From the NCBI RefSeq assembly GCF_001306175.1, contig NZ_LGKN01000007.1:1-48159 (forward strand): a DNA stretch of 48,159 bases, in the 5' to 3' direction. Positions 39,013 to 46,679 of this stretch are shown here, one piece after another. Within the stretch, counting starts at the first letter, position 1. Each line of letters opens with the position of its first letter. This stretch comes from Ardenticatena maritima (lineage in GTDB: Bacteria; Chloroflexota; Anaerolineae; Ardenticatenales; Ardenticatenaceae). The notes beneath the pieces were generated by a model, which was given only the letters and a program-made list of their open reading frames with translations, did no database searches and was not told the origin of the DNA. A program made the position numbers and the translations under genes.

Positions 39013-41176
39013 GAGCCACCTCGGCGTCGGGGGTTAGTTCGTCAAGCGGGACGTGTACCAGGTTGATGAAGTCTTGGCGCGGTGCCGGTTTTGGGTATTT
39101 GATGCGCGGATGGTAGATGCTCATCAGCGTTTTGATGAACGCCTGGCGGATTTGTTCCAGGTCTTGCAAGGTCAGATTGGTGTCAACGAGTTGCCCTTCT
39201 TGCAATTTTTGGGCAATGACCGAGCAGACCAGGTCGTCAATGGCGTCGGCGGTGGCGGGTTTTTCGGCGCGGGCAATGGCTTCGACCGAATCCGCCAGCA
39301 TGAGAATGGCGGCTTCGACGCTTTGCGGGCGTGGGCCGGGGTAGGTGAAATCGGCGGGGTTTACGTTTTCTTCGCCGTATTCGCGCACCGCCACGCGGTA
39401 AAAATAGGAGACCATGGTTGTCCCGTGGTGTTGGGCGATCAAGTCAATGATGCGACGCGGCAAGCGATGTTTGCGCGCAATTTTGATGCCGTCCGTGACG
39501 TGCCCGATGATGATTTTGGCGCTTTCCCATGGGTTGTTGAGTTCGTCGTGGGGGTTGAGCGTGCCGGTTTGGTTTTCCACGAAAAAGACGGGGTTTTTGG
39601 TTTTCCCGATGTCGTGGTAGTAGGCCGCCACACGCACCAGAAGCGAATCCGCGCCGATCGCGTCGGCGGCACGTTCAGCCAGGTTGCCCACCACAATCGA
39701 ATGGTGGTAGGTACCGGGGGCGGTGAGCAAGAGTTCGCGCAGCAAGGGATGGTTGGGGCGTGAGAGTTCCCAAAGTTGCAAGAAGGTTGTGACGCCCAGG
39801 AATTGCCCCAGCACGTAGAAACTCGCCAGCGTGATGGCGGCGCTGAGCAACCCGTTCCCCAGAGCGGCGCCCAGATGCGAAATCATGGAAAGCGATTGCT
39901 CCATGCTGGTGTCTCGCAGGGCAAACACCAGCAACGTCGCCACGTTGGTCAGCCCCACCAGCAGCCCCGCGCGCACAAACCCTTGCAGGCGGTCGAGTTG
40001 CCACATGGCGAGTGCGCCGACACTGCTTCCCAAAAGCGTGTAGAGGCTGAGTTCGTAGGAGCGGGTCATGTCGAACACCAGCACCGTCATCACCAGGCTG
40101 GCGACAATCGCCAGGTCAATGCTCAGCACACCCGCTAGCACCATGATGCCCGCGGAAAGCGGCACAAGATAGACCAGCGCCGTTTCGGCATCGAGGAACA
40201 ACGAAGCCAACCCCGCCGCCCCTGCCAGAATGCCAAGGTAGGCGAACAGGTAGCGCGGTTGTTGCCACGTGTAGGGGTGCAGCCGTGCAGTGTACAGCCC
40301 GACGATGAGCACCAGCAACCCCAGGAGCAAGGCAGTGCTGGCGATTTGCTGGCGCGAGGGGGTGGACGATTGCAGTCCCAGCGCTTCGAGCGCTTCAACG
40401 TGTTCAGGTTGAACCACCTCACCCGCGCGTACAATGCTTTGCCCCTGTTCCAGATGCACCTCAACCGGCTGGACATTCTGGCGGGCGTTTTCGCGGGCGT
40501 TTTCGGTGGCTTCGATATCGAGGAAACTGTTGGGCACCAGGAGCGCCGCGACCCATTCTTCGATAATCAGGCTTTCGGCGTCGCTCATGGTCGTGCTAAT
40601 TTGCGAACTGATTTCACGGCGACGCGCTTCCACCTGGTCTTCGCGCACACCGCGCCGATAGAGTTGGTCGAGAATACGCTGCACCTCGCTGACAACCCGT
40701 TGCCATCTTGTCTCATCGAGTTGCAAAATGGTGTCAATGGCGTCTGGCGAAAAGGGAACGGGTTCGATTTCTTCAATCTGGCGGCGTTTCTCTTCCAAGG
40801 TCAGCGAAGACGACTGGCGGATATTGCTCAGCACATTGGCGATATCTTGCGCGGTGCGCAATTGTTGCAAGGCAATGGAGCGGTCGGGTGGGGTGTAGAT
40901 GTCGGCGACAAGATTGGCGGCTTGCTCGCGTGCGCGTTCGGTGCGGATATTACTAATGTAGGAAATGCGGCGCGGGGCGCGAATATCCACGGGGCTGACG
41001 TTCCCCGCTTTGAGTGGTCGCGCCCCGATAAAGTCGTTTGCGAAGAAAATAATCAGCAAAGCCGCCCAAAACGCCAACAACAGCACCAGACCGATAGAGG
41101 TCTGCCGCCAGGTCAGGCGTGATGTGGGCGGCGTTTTTTGTTGTGGGAGTGGTATGGCAATGTGCGGTTCAGTCAT
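38993..41176 (-). CDS. pgpH: 7TM-HD family c-di-AMP phosphodiesterase PgpH
   Basis: 727 residues. An N-terminal membrane helix, an extracytoplasmic 7TMR-HDED region (about residues 55-290), seven membrane helices (about 280-460) and a cytoplasmic HD domain with TYHHSIVVGNLAERA and YYHDIGKTKNP (H521-D522). Relatives degrade cyclic di-AMP to pApA and govern osmotic balance and wall integrity. The pgpH-ybeY order is common in Firmicutes and relatives. It lies 6 nt downstream of yqeY. Confidence 0.92.
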   Translation of the reverse strand: MTEPHIAIPLPQQKTPPTSRLTWRQTSIGLVLLLAFWAALLIIFFANDFIGARPLKAGNVSPVDIRAPRRISYISNIRTERAREQAANLVADIYTPPDRSIALQQLRTAQDIANVLSNIRQSSSLTLEEKRRQIEEIEPVPFSPDAIDTILQLDETRWQRVVSEVQRILDQLYRRGVREDQVEARRREISSQISTTMSDAESLIIEEWVAALLVPNSFLDIEATENARENARQNVQPVEVHLEQGQSIVRAGEVVQPEHVEALEALGLQSSTPSRQQIASTALLLGLLVLIVGLYTARLHPYTWQQPRYLFAYLGILAGAAGLASLFLDAETALVYLVPLSAGIMVLAGVLSIDLAIVASLVMTVLVFDMTRSYELSLYTLLGSSVGALAMWQLDRLQGFVRAGLLVGLTNVATLLVFALRDTSMEQSLSMISHLGAALGNGLLSAAITLASFYVLGQFLGVTTFLQLWELSRPNHPLLRELLLTAPGTYHHSIVVGNLAERAADAIGADSLLVRVAAYYHDIGKTKNPVFFVENQTGTLNPHDELNNPWESAKIIIGHVTDGIKIARKHRLPRRIIDLIAQHHGTTMVSYFYRVAVREYGEENVNPADFTYPGPRPQSVEAAILMLADSVEAIARAEKPATADAIDDLVCSVIAQKLQEGQLVDTNLTLQDLEQIRQAFIKTLMSIYHPRIKYPKPAPRQDFINLVHVPLDELTPDAEVAHASSAR

Positions 41177-41182
41177 ACAGGT

Positions 41183-41641
41183 TTAGGATGCCGAGCGTTC
41201 GGCTAACAATTCGCGTACAACCTTTTGCACCAACGCCCCGTCGGCGCGCCCACGCAGTTTCGCCATGAGCGGCCCCATGACTTTGCCCATATCGCGCGGG
41301 CTTGTGGCGCCAACGGCTTCAATTTGCGCAAGCGCTTCGGCGCGGATTTCATCCTCGCTCAATTGTTCGGGCAGATATTCTTCGATGATGGCGAGTTCGG
41401 CGCTTTCTTCGGCCACCAAATCCTCGCGCCCCCCTTGCCGATATTGCTCGATGGAATCGCGCCGCTGCTTGGCTTGCTTTTGCAGCAATTGCACGATTTG
41501 TTCGTCGCTCAGTTCACCGCCATGTTCGATTTCGGCGTTTTTGATGGCGGTGAGCAGCAATCGAATGGTGTTGCGGCGCACGTCATCACGATTGCGCAAG
41601 GCTTCTTTCAGGTCTTGTTGCAAACGTTCTTTCAGGCTCAT
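41183..41641 (-). CDS. yqeY: YqeY/GatB-like protein
   Basis: 152 residues from the ATG at 41641. The helical YqeY domain is plain: LKERLQQDLKEALRNRDDVR (20 residues), RLLLTAIKNAEIE, IIEEYLPEQLSEDEI and a final GKVMGPLMAKLRGRADGALV region. It resembles the tail domain of GatB, which contacts tRNA; the role of free YqeY is not settled. It belongs to the ybeY/pgpH group; the HIT gene lies 44 nt upstream. Confidence 0.9.
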   Translation of the reverse strand: MSLKERLQQDLKEALRNRDDVRRNTIRLLLTAIKNAEIEHGGELSDEQIVQLLQKQAKQRRDSIEQYRQGGREDLVAEESAELAIIEEYLPEQLSEDEIRAEALAQIEAVGATSPRDMGKVMGPLMAKLRGRADGALVQKVVRELLAERSAS

Positions 41642-41685
41642 TGTTTCCCCCGTATGCTGTCGTTGTATGATGGTGTTGTCGTTGC

Positions 41686-42039
41686 TCAGCCTGGCGGCCA
41701 CCCCATTTTGCGCCCACCCAGCACGTGTACGTGCAGGTGATGCACGACCAGCCCCCCTTCATCGCCATAGTTGACGAGTACGCGGAAGCCGCGGTCGGGT
41801 GTGGCAAGCCCCTCTTGGGCGGCGACTTGCGCCGCTACACGCAGGAGATGCCCCGCCAGTGGCTCATCCGCCTCGCTCAGGGCGGTGATATCGTCAATGT
41901 GCCGATTGGGCACCACCAACACATGCATGGGCGCTTGCGGGTTGATATCGCGAAAGGCGGTCGCCAGTTCGTCTTGATAGACAATCGTGGCGGGAATCTC
42001 ACCCTGGACGATTTTGCAGAAAATGCAATCCTGGCTCAT
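41686..42039 (-). CDS. HIT-family nucleotide-binding protein (HinT-like)
   Basis: 117 residues. It starts with DCIFCKIVQGEIPATIVYQD (zinc Cys pair of HinT type) and ends with the catalytic HHLHVHVLGGRKMGWPPG. HinT-like proteins hydrolyse nucleoside phosphoramidates such as AMP-lysine. AAGGAG lies just before the ATG, with a possible extended -10 TGGTATCAT on the minus strand near 42060. Confidence 0.93.
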   Translation of the reverse strand: MSQDCIFCKIVQGEIPATIVYQDELATAFRDINPQAPMHVLVVPNRHIDDITALSEADEPLAGHLLRVAAQVAAQEGLATPDRGFRVLVNYGDEGGLVVHHLHVHVLGGRKMGWPPG

Positions 42040-42107
42040 TGACTACTCCTTGTGCTTGAATGATACCACCGGTTGGCGCTCGGTTGCTTGACGCTTGCAC
42101 AACGATT

Positions 42108-42129
42108 CGCCGCCAGCAGAGTGGCGGCG
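42108..42129. repeat. Inverted repeat in the HIT/livH divergent region
   Basis: CGCCGCCA and TGGCGGCG with a 6-nt loop, in the 250-nt gap between the HIT and livH genes. No T-run on either side. The rest of the gap holds the livH promoter and no recognisable RNA gene. Confidence 0.4.
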
Positions 42130-42217
42130 GCACGATATGGTAGCATGGTTGAAGGGGAGAGCAAAGCCCAAATAGCAAAGGCGTTTTGTTGACGGGGTTT
42201 CCGCACGCTGGAGACGT

Positions 42218-42247
42218 TTGACAATTTGCTTTGCGAACGATTATAAT
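42218..42247 (+). promoter_or_regulatory. Consensus sigma-70 promoter of the liv operon
   Basis: Perfect TTGACA (42218-42223) and perfect TATAAT (42242-42247) with an 18-nt spacer. Transcription should start near 42254, 36 nt before livH. This is the strongest promoter in the window and implies high expression. Confidence 0.85.
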
Positions 42248-42289
42248 CCGCGCCGTCTCCGTGTTGTAGGGAAATCGTAGGGGGAGCGT

Positions 42290-43354
42290 ATGACGATCAA
42301 AGCCTCACGCCGTGCCCGAACGATGCCCGACTTCACCACGCTCATTCTTTGGGGGTTGGGTGGCATTAGTTTGCTGGTCATTCTCTACCGTATTTTTGTT
42401 GTTCTGACGACCCAAGAAGAGCTGACGGCGACCATTTGGGGGTTCCAGCTGGTCAACGGGCTTGTTCTTGGGGGTGTCTATGCCCTGATTGCGTTGGGGT
42501 ACACGCTCGTGTACGGCATTCTCTTCATGATTAACTTTGCCCACGGCGAAGTGATGATGCTGGGGGCGTATGCGGGCTACTTCACCCTGACGTTCCTCAA
42601 TGCGCGCGGCTTTATGGAAACGAACCCGATTTTGACGCTGGTGATTACGTTCATCGCGGGGATGCTCGTTTCCATGCTGGCCGGGATTACCCTGGAACGG
42701 GTGGCGTATCGTCCGTTGCGGCGTGCGCCGCGCCTTGTGCCGCTGATTACCGCTATTGGGGCGTCCATTTTCTTGCAGAATGCGGCGCTGCGTATCTTCG
42801 GTTCCAAGTTGCGGGTGTATGTGAAGCCGAGTGTCATTGAAGGGGGCTTCCGCCTGGGTGAATCGGGGATTTTTGTGCCGCGCACCGGTGTGCTCATTTT
42901 CGTCACCTCGATTTTGCTGATGATTGGCTTGTACCTGTTGGTGCAATACACCAAGTTGGGGAAAGCCATGCGCGCGGTCGCTGAAGACAAAGACACCGCC
43001 GCGCTGATGGGGATTGACGTTGACCGCGTGATTGTCCAAACGTTTATGCTTGGTTCGCTGCTGGCGGGTGCCGCCGGGGTGATGCTGGGCTTCCACAATA
43101 GCCAGGTCAACGCCTTCATCGGCTTCATCCCCGGAATCAAAGCCTTTACGGCGGCGGTGTTGGGGGGGATTGGTAACATCCCCGGCGCTATGTTCGGCGG
43201 CTTCTTCCTGGGGTTGGCGGAATCCCTGGGGCCGACGGCGCTGGGTATTCCGTCGCAGTACAAGGACGTGATTGCGTTCAGTTTGCTGGTGTTGGTGCTC
43301 ATCTTCCGCCCGACGGGTCTGTTGGGTGAAGTGTTGTCTGAAAAGCGAGCCTAG
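42290..43354 (+). CDS. livH: Branched-chain amino-acid/amide ABC permease LivH
   Basis: 354 residues, about eight membrane helices plus an extra N-terminal helix. Family marks: GLVLGGVYALIALGYTLVYG (20 residues), INFAHGEVMMLGAY, and the cytoplasmic loop AMRAVAEDKDTAALMGIDVD. With LivM it forms the transmembrane channel. AGGGGGAG lies 5 nt before the ATG; another ATG is at 42323. The genes livM, livG, livF and livK follow in order. Confidence 0.92.
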   Translation: MTIKASRRARTMPDFTTLILWGLGGISLLVILYRIFVVLTTQEELTATIWGFQLVNGLVLGGVYALIALGYTLVYGILFMINFAHGEVMMLGAYAGYFTLTFLNARGFMETNPILTLVITFIAGMLVSMLAGITLERVAYRPLRRAPRLVPLITAIGASIFLQNAALRIFGSKLRVYVKPSVIEGGFRLGESGIFVPRTGVLIFVTSILLMIGLYLLVQYTKLGKAMRAVAEDKDTAALMGIDVDRVIVQTFMLGSLLAGAAGVMLGFHNSQVNAFIGFIPGIKAFTAAVLGGIGNIPGAMFGGFFLGLAESLGPTALGIPSQYKDVIAFSLLVLVLIFRPTGLLGEVLSEKRA

Positions 43355-43372
43355 TTGGGGAGACAAACCACC

Positions 43373-45076
43373 ATGCGGAACGTGCGATTGGGAATCCGCG
43401 ACGGTCTGATTTTTGGCGTTGTGTTTCTGTTCGTCGTGCTGGTGGGCTTGTATGGGGCGTTTGCCGCCAATAGCCTGCTGGGTGTCAGTGTGCCGAATAT
43501 GATTTTTGCGCTCTTTGGGGTGTGGGTGGGCGCGTATGTGATGCGAACGGTTCGCCGTGATGGTGGACAGATTGGCGAAGGTGCGCTGTCGGCTGCCGTG
43601 GCCGGCGCCACGATGACGGTTTTGCTGGCGCTCTTCACCTTCTGGGCGAGCCGTGTCAACTTGCGCGACGTGTTCGCCAATATCACACCTGAGACGGTGG
43701 AGCTGCTGACGTTTGGGCGCGGTGTGCCCACCGGTTTGGTGCTGCAAGTGGTTGGCGGCGTGGTGTTGGCGCTGGTAGGCGCTTTCGGCAATGTGGCGTG
43801 GAACCGCATTCGTTTGCCCGAAGGCGCAACCGCAACGGGCAACCGCCTCGCTTCCTTCTTGCTGGTGCTCTATGTCATCGTCGGCGGGGTGACGGCGCTC
43901 TTGTTCGCCTTGGGGCAGTGGATGCCCGCCCTGCGTGAACTCGCGGAAGGCCCGTTGGGCTTTGCGCTTCCGAATGACCTCTACCGCATTTTGCGCATTG
44001 GTGCTGTGGTGCTGATTGTCGGGTATCTGGGCGGGATTGCCCTGTCGCTGGCGGCGCCGGCGCAAGCCGTGCGCCTCAAAGAACGCCTGACCACCACGCG
44101 CCGCCTCTTTGGCATTGCCTTCATTCTGCTGGCGCTCTTCTTCCCGCTTTCGCTGGGGAGCTATTGGAACCAGGTGCTCACCACCATTGGCATTTTCGTG
44201 ATGATGGGGTTGGGCTTGAACGTGGTGGTCGGTTTCGCCGGCTTGCTCGACCTGGGGTATGTCGCCTTCTTCGCTATTGGCGCGTACACCTACGCCTTTC
44301 TCAATTCGCCAAAGTATGGGCTGGACCTTTCGTTCTGGCTTTCGCTACCGATTGCGATGATGGTGGCGGCGTTGGCGGGGATTATCCTGGGTGTGCCGGT
44401 GTTGCGGATGCGTGGCGACTACCTGGCGATTGTGACGCTGGGCTTTGGTGAAATCATCCGCCTCATCATGAACAACCAGACTGAGCTGACCGGTGGGGCG
44501 CAGGGCATTTTGCAGATTCAGCCGCCGGAGATTTTTGGCTTTGTCATCAATACACCGCTGCGCTTCTACTACTTGATTTTCATCGGGGCGGTGTTGGTTG
44601 CGTTTGTGACGGCGCGGCTCAACAATTCGCGTATTGGGCGCGCCTGGATTGCAATGCGTGAAGATGAAGACGTTGCGCAAGCCATGGGAATCAACACCGT
44701 CAATTACAAGTTGCTGGCGTTTGCCACGGGTGCCGCGTTTGCCGGCCTGGCCGGGCTGATTTTCGCCGCCCGTCAGCGCAACATCTTCCCCGCCGACTTT
44801 GGGTTGCTGGTTTCGATTGAAGCGCTTTCGCTCATCATCATCGGTGGGATGGGCTCGATTCCCGGCGTGATTGCCGGCGCGGTGGCGCTCAAGGGGTTGC
44901 CTGAGCTGTTGCGCGCCTTGCAGGAATACCGCCTGCTCATCTACGGGGCTTTGCTGGTGGTGATGATGCTGGTACGCCCCGAAGGGTTGTTGCCCTCGCG
45001 CCGACGTGCACGCGAAATCCATGAAGCCATGGAAGACATCGAGATTGACGAAGCCGAGTTGAAAAGTACGGCATAG
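43373..45076 (+). CDS. livM: Branched-chain amino-acid/amide ABC permease LivM, N-terminally extended
   Basis: 567 residues from ATG 43373 (GGGGAG at 43357-43362). The C-terminal about 330 residues are LivM: LGLNVVVGFAGLLDLGYVAF (20 residues), YLAIVTLGFGEIIRLIMNN and IAMREDEDVAQAMGIN. The first about 230 residues add roughly five membrane helices not found in the ordinary 300-425-residue LivM. Their role is unknown. It follows livH after 18 nt. A TTG at 43355 is a less likely start. Confidence 0.9.
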   Translation: MRNVRLGIRDGLIFGVVFLFVVLVGLYGAFAANSLLGVSVPNMIFALFGVWVGAYVMRTVRRDGGQIGEGALSAAVAGATMTVLLALFTFWASRVNLRDVFANITPETVELLTFGRGVPTGLVLQVVGGVVLALVGAFGNVAWNRIRLPEGATATGNRLASFLLVLYVIVGGVTALLFALGQWMPALRELAEGPLGFALPNDLYRILRIGAVVLIVGYLGGIALSLAAPAQAVRLKERLTTTRRLFGIAFILLALFFPLSLGSYWNQVLTTIGIFVMMGLGLNVVVGFAGLLDLGYVAFFAIGAYTYAFLNSPKYGLDLSFWLSLPIAMMVAALAGIILGVPVLRMRGDYLAIVTLGFGEIIRLIMNNQTELTGGAQGILQIQPPEIFGFVINTPLRFYYLIFIGAVLVAFVTARLNNSRIGRAWIAMREDEDVAQAMGINTVNYKLLAFATGAAFAGLAGLIFAARQRNIFPADFGLLVSIEALSLIIIGGMGSIPGVIAGAVALKGLPELLRALQEYRLLIYGALLVVMMLVRPEGLLPSRRRAREIHEAMEDIEIDEAELKSTA

Positions 45077-45103
45077 CCGAGTGTGAGAAGACGGAGCACG
45101 CAG

Positions 45104-45919
45104 ATGAGCGATTACATTCTCGAAGCACGTGGGGTGACCAAACGCTTTGGCGGTCTGGTGGCGGTCAATCGCGTCAATTTCACGATTGAACGCCGCACGA
45201 TTGCCGGGCTGATTGGCCCAAACGGGGCTGGCAAGACGACGTTTTTCAACTGTCTCACCGGATTGTACAAGGCTGATGAGGGCGAAATCATCTTTGACGG
45301 CAAGTATTCGCTGATTGGCGTCCCGCCCGACCGTATTACGGCGTTGGGGATTAGCCGCACGTTCCAGAACATTCGTCTTTTCGGGAGTATGACGGCGTTG
45401 GAAAATGTCATGGTCGGCACGCATTGCCGCACCAAGTCGAACATGATTGATGCGATTTTCCACACGCCGCGCTATCGCCGTGAAGAGGCGTGGGCGCGCA
45501 AACGTGCGCTGGAATTGCTGGAATACGTGGGAATGGCGGATGCCGCGGATGAAGTGGCAACCAGCCTGCCCTATGGCTACCAGCGCCGCCTGGAAATCGC
45601 CCGCGCGTTGGCAACCGAGCCGAAACTGCTCTTGCTCGACGAGCCGACGGCGGGGATGAACCCGAACGAAACCGAAGAGATGACCGACCTGATTCGGCGC
45701 TTGTGTGATGATTTGGGGCTGAGCATTCTGCTGATTGAACACGATATGCGTGTGGTGATGGGGATTTCCGACAAAGTCAGCGTGCTTGACCATGGCGAAC
45801 TCATCGCCGAGGGGACGCCCGAAGAAGTGCAAAAGAATCCCAAGGTCATTGAGGCGTATCTTGGGACAGTGGGGACGGAACAGGCCGCCGAAGCACGGCG
45901 ACGCGGGAGGGACGACTAG
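45104..45919 (+). CDS. livG: Branched-chain amino-acid ABC ATP-binding protein LivG
   Basis: 271 residues from the ATG at 45104. Walker A GPNGAGKT, the LivG-typical FQNIRLFGSMTALENVMVG, Walker B LLLLDEPTAGMNPNE and switch His in LIEHDMRVV. The usual signature LSGGQ is replaced by LPYGYQRRLEIARALA, as is normal in LivG. It powers the LivHM channel together with LivF. Its stop overlaps the GTG start of livF by one base. Confidence 0.95.
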   Translation: MSDYILEARGVTKRFGGLVAVNRVNFTIERRTIAGLIGPNGAGKTTFFNCLTGLYKADEGEIIFDGKYSLIGVPPDRITALGISRTFQNIRLFGSMTALENVMVGTHCRTKSNMIDAIFHTPRYRREEAWARKRALELLEYVGMADAADEVATSLPYGYQRRLEIARALATEPKLLLLDEPTAGMNPNETEEMTDLIRRLCDDLGLSILLIEHDMRVVMGISDKVSVLDHGELIAEGTPEEVQKNPKVIEAYLGTVGTEQAAEARRRGRDD

Positions 45920-46623
45920 TGCTCGAATTGAAGAATGTTCACACGTTCTATGGTCATATTCACGCGCTGAAAGGGATCTCGCTGACGGTGGAAGAAGGCG
46001 AGATTGTCACCCTGATTGGCTCGAACGGCGCCGGGAAAACAACCACCCTGCGCACCATCAGCGGCTTGTTGACGCCGCGCGAAGGGGAAATTTGGTTTGA
46101 AGGACAGCGTATTGACGGCTTGCCGGCGCACAAGATTACCGAGATGGGTATCGCGCATTGTCCCGAAGGGCGCAAAATTTTCGGGCGTTTGACGGTGCGC
46201 GAAAATTTGGAACTGGGCGCTTTTTTGCGTAAAGATAAAGATGGTATCAAGGAAGACTTCGAGCGTGTGCTCAACCTGTTCCCGCGCTTGCGCGAACGGC
46301 TCAAACAACCGGGGGGAACACTCTCCGGCGGTGAACAGCAGATGCTGGCGATTGGACGCGCGTTGATGAGCCGTCCGCGCATTCTCCTGTTGGACGAGCC
46401 GAGCATGGGGTTGGCGCCGATTCTGGTTCAGCAAATTTTCGACATCATCAAGGAAATCAACGAGCAAGGCACAACTGTCCTGCTGGTGGAACAAAACGCG
46501 CGCTTGGCGCTTTCAATTGCTACGCGCGGCTATGTCCTCGAAACCGGACGCATTCGCTTGGCCGGACCGGCGGCCGAGTTGATGGATAGCGAGGAAGTCA
46601 AAGCCGCCTATCTGGGCGGTTGA
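45919..46623 (+). CDS. livF: Branched-chain amino-acid ABC ATP-binding protein LivF
   Basis: 234 residues, GTG start with GGGAGG upstream. Walker A GSNGAGKT, signature LSGGEQQMLAIGRALM, Walker B ILLLDEPSMGLAP and VEQNARLALSIATRGYVLET (20 residues), the normal LivF layout. It partners LivG. A 56-nt gap with a small stem (GGTTG / CAACC) precedes livK. Confidence 0.95.
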   Translation: MLELKNVHTFYGHIHALKGISLTVEEGEIVTLIGSNGAGKTTTLRTISGLLTPREGEIWFEGQRIDGLPAHKITEMGIAHCPEGRKIFGRLTVRENLELGAFLRKDKDGIKEDFERVLNLFPRLRERLKQPGGTLSGGEQQMLAIGRALMSRPRILLLDEPSMGLAPILVQQIFDIIKEINEQGTTVLLVEQNARLALSIATRGYVLETGRIRLAGPAAELMDSEEVKAAYLGG

Positions 46624-46679
46624 GACGGTTCTGCCAACGTGGTTGCGTTGTGTCAACCAACCGCAAAAGGAGGAGGCCT

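Noticed and set aside
42305-44065. A 586-codon minus-strand open frame opposite livH and livM
   Set aside because: The product is His/Gln/Arg-rich without domains and lies wholly opposite well-identified transporter genes.
44345-45832. A 495-codon minus-strand frame opposite livM and livG
   Set aside because: Shadow of conserved ABC transporter genes; no ribosome site or family signature.
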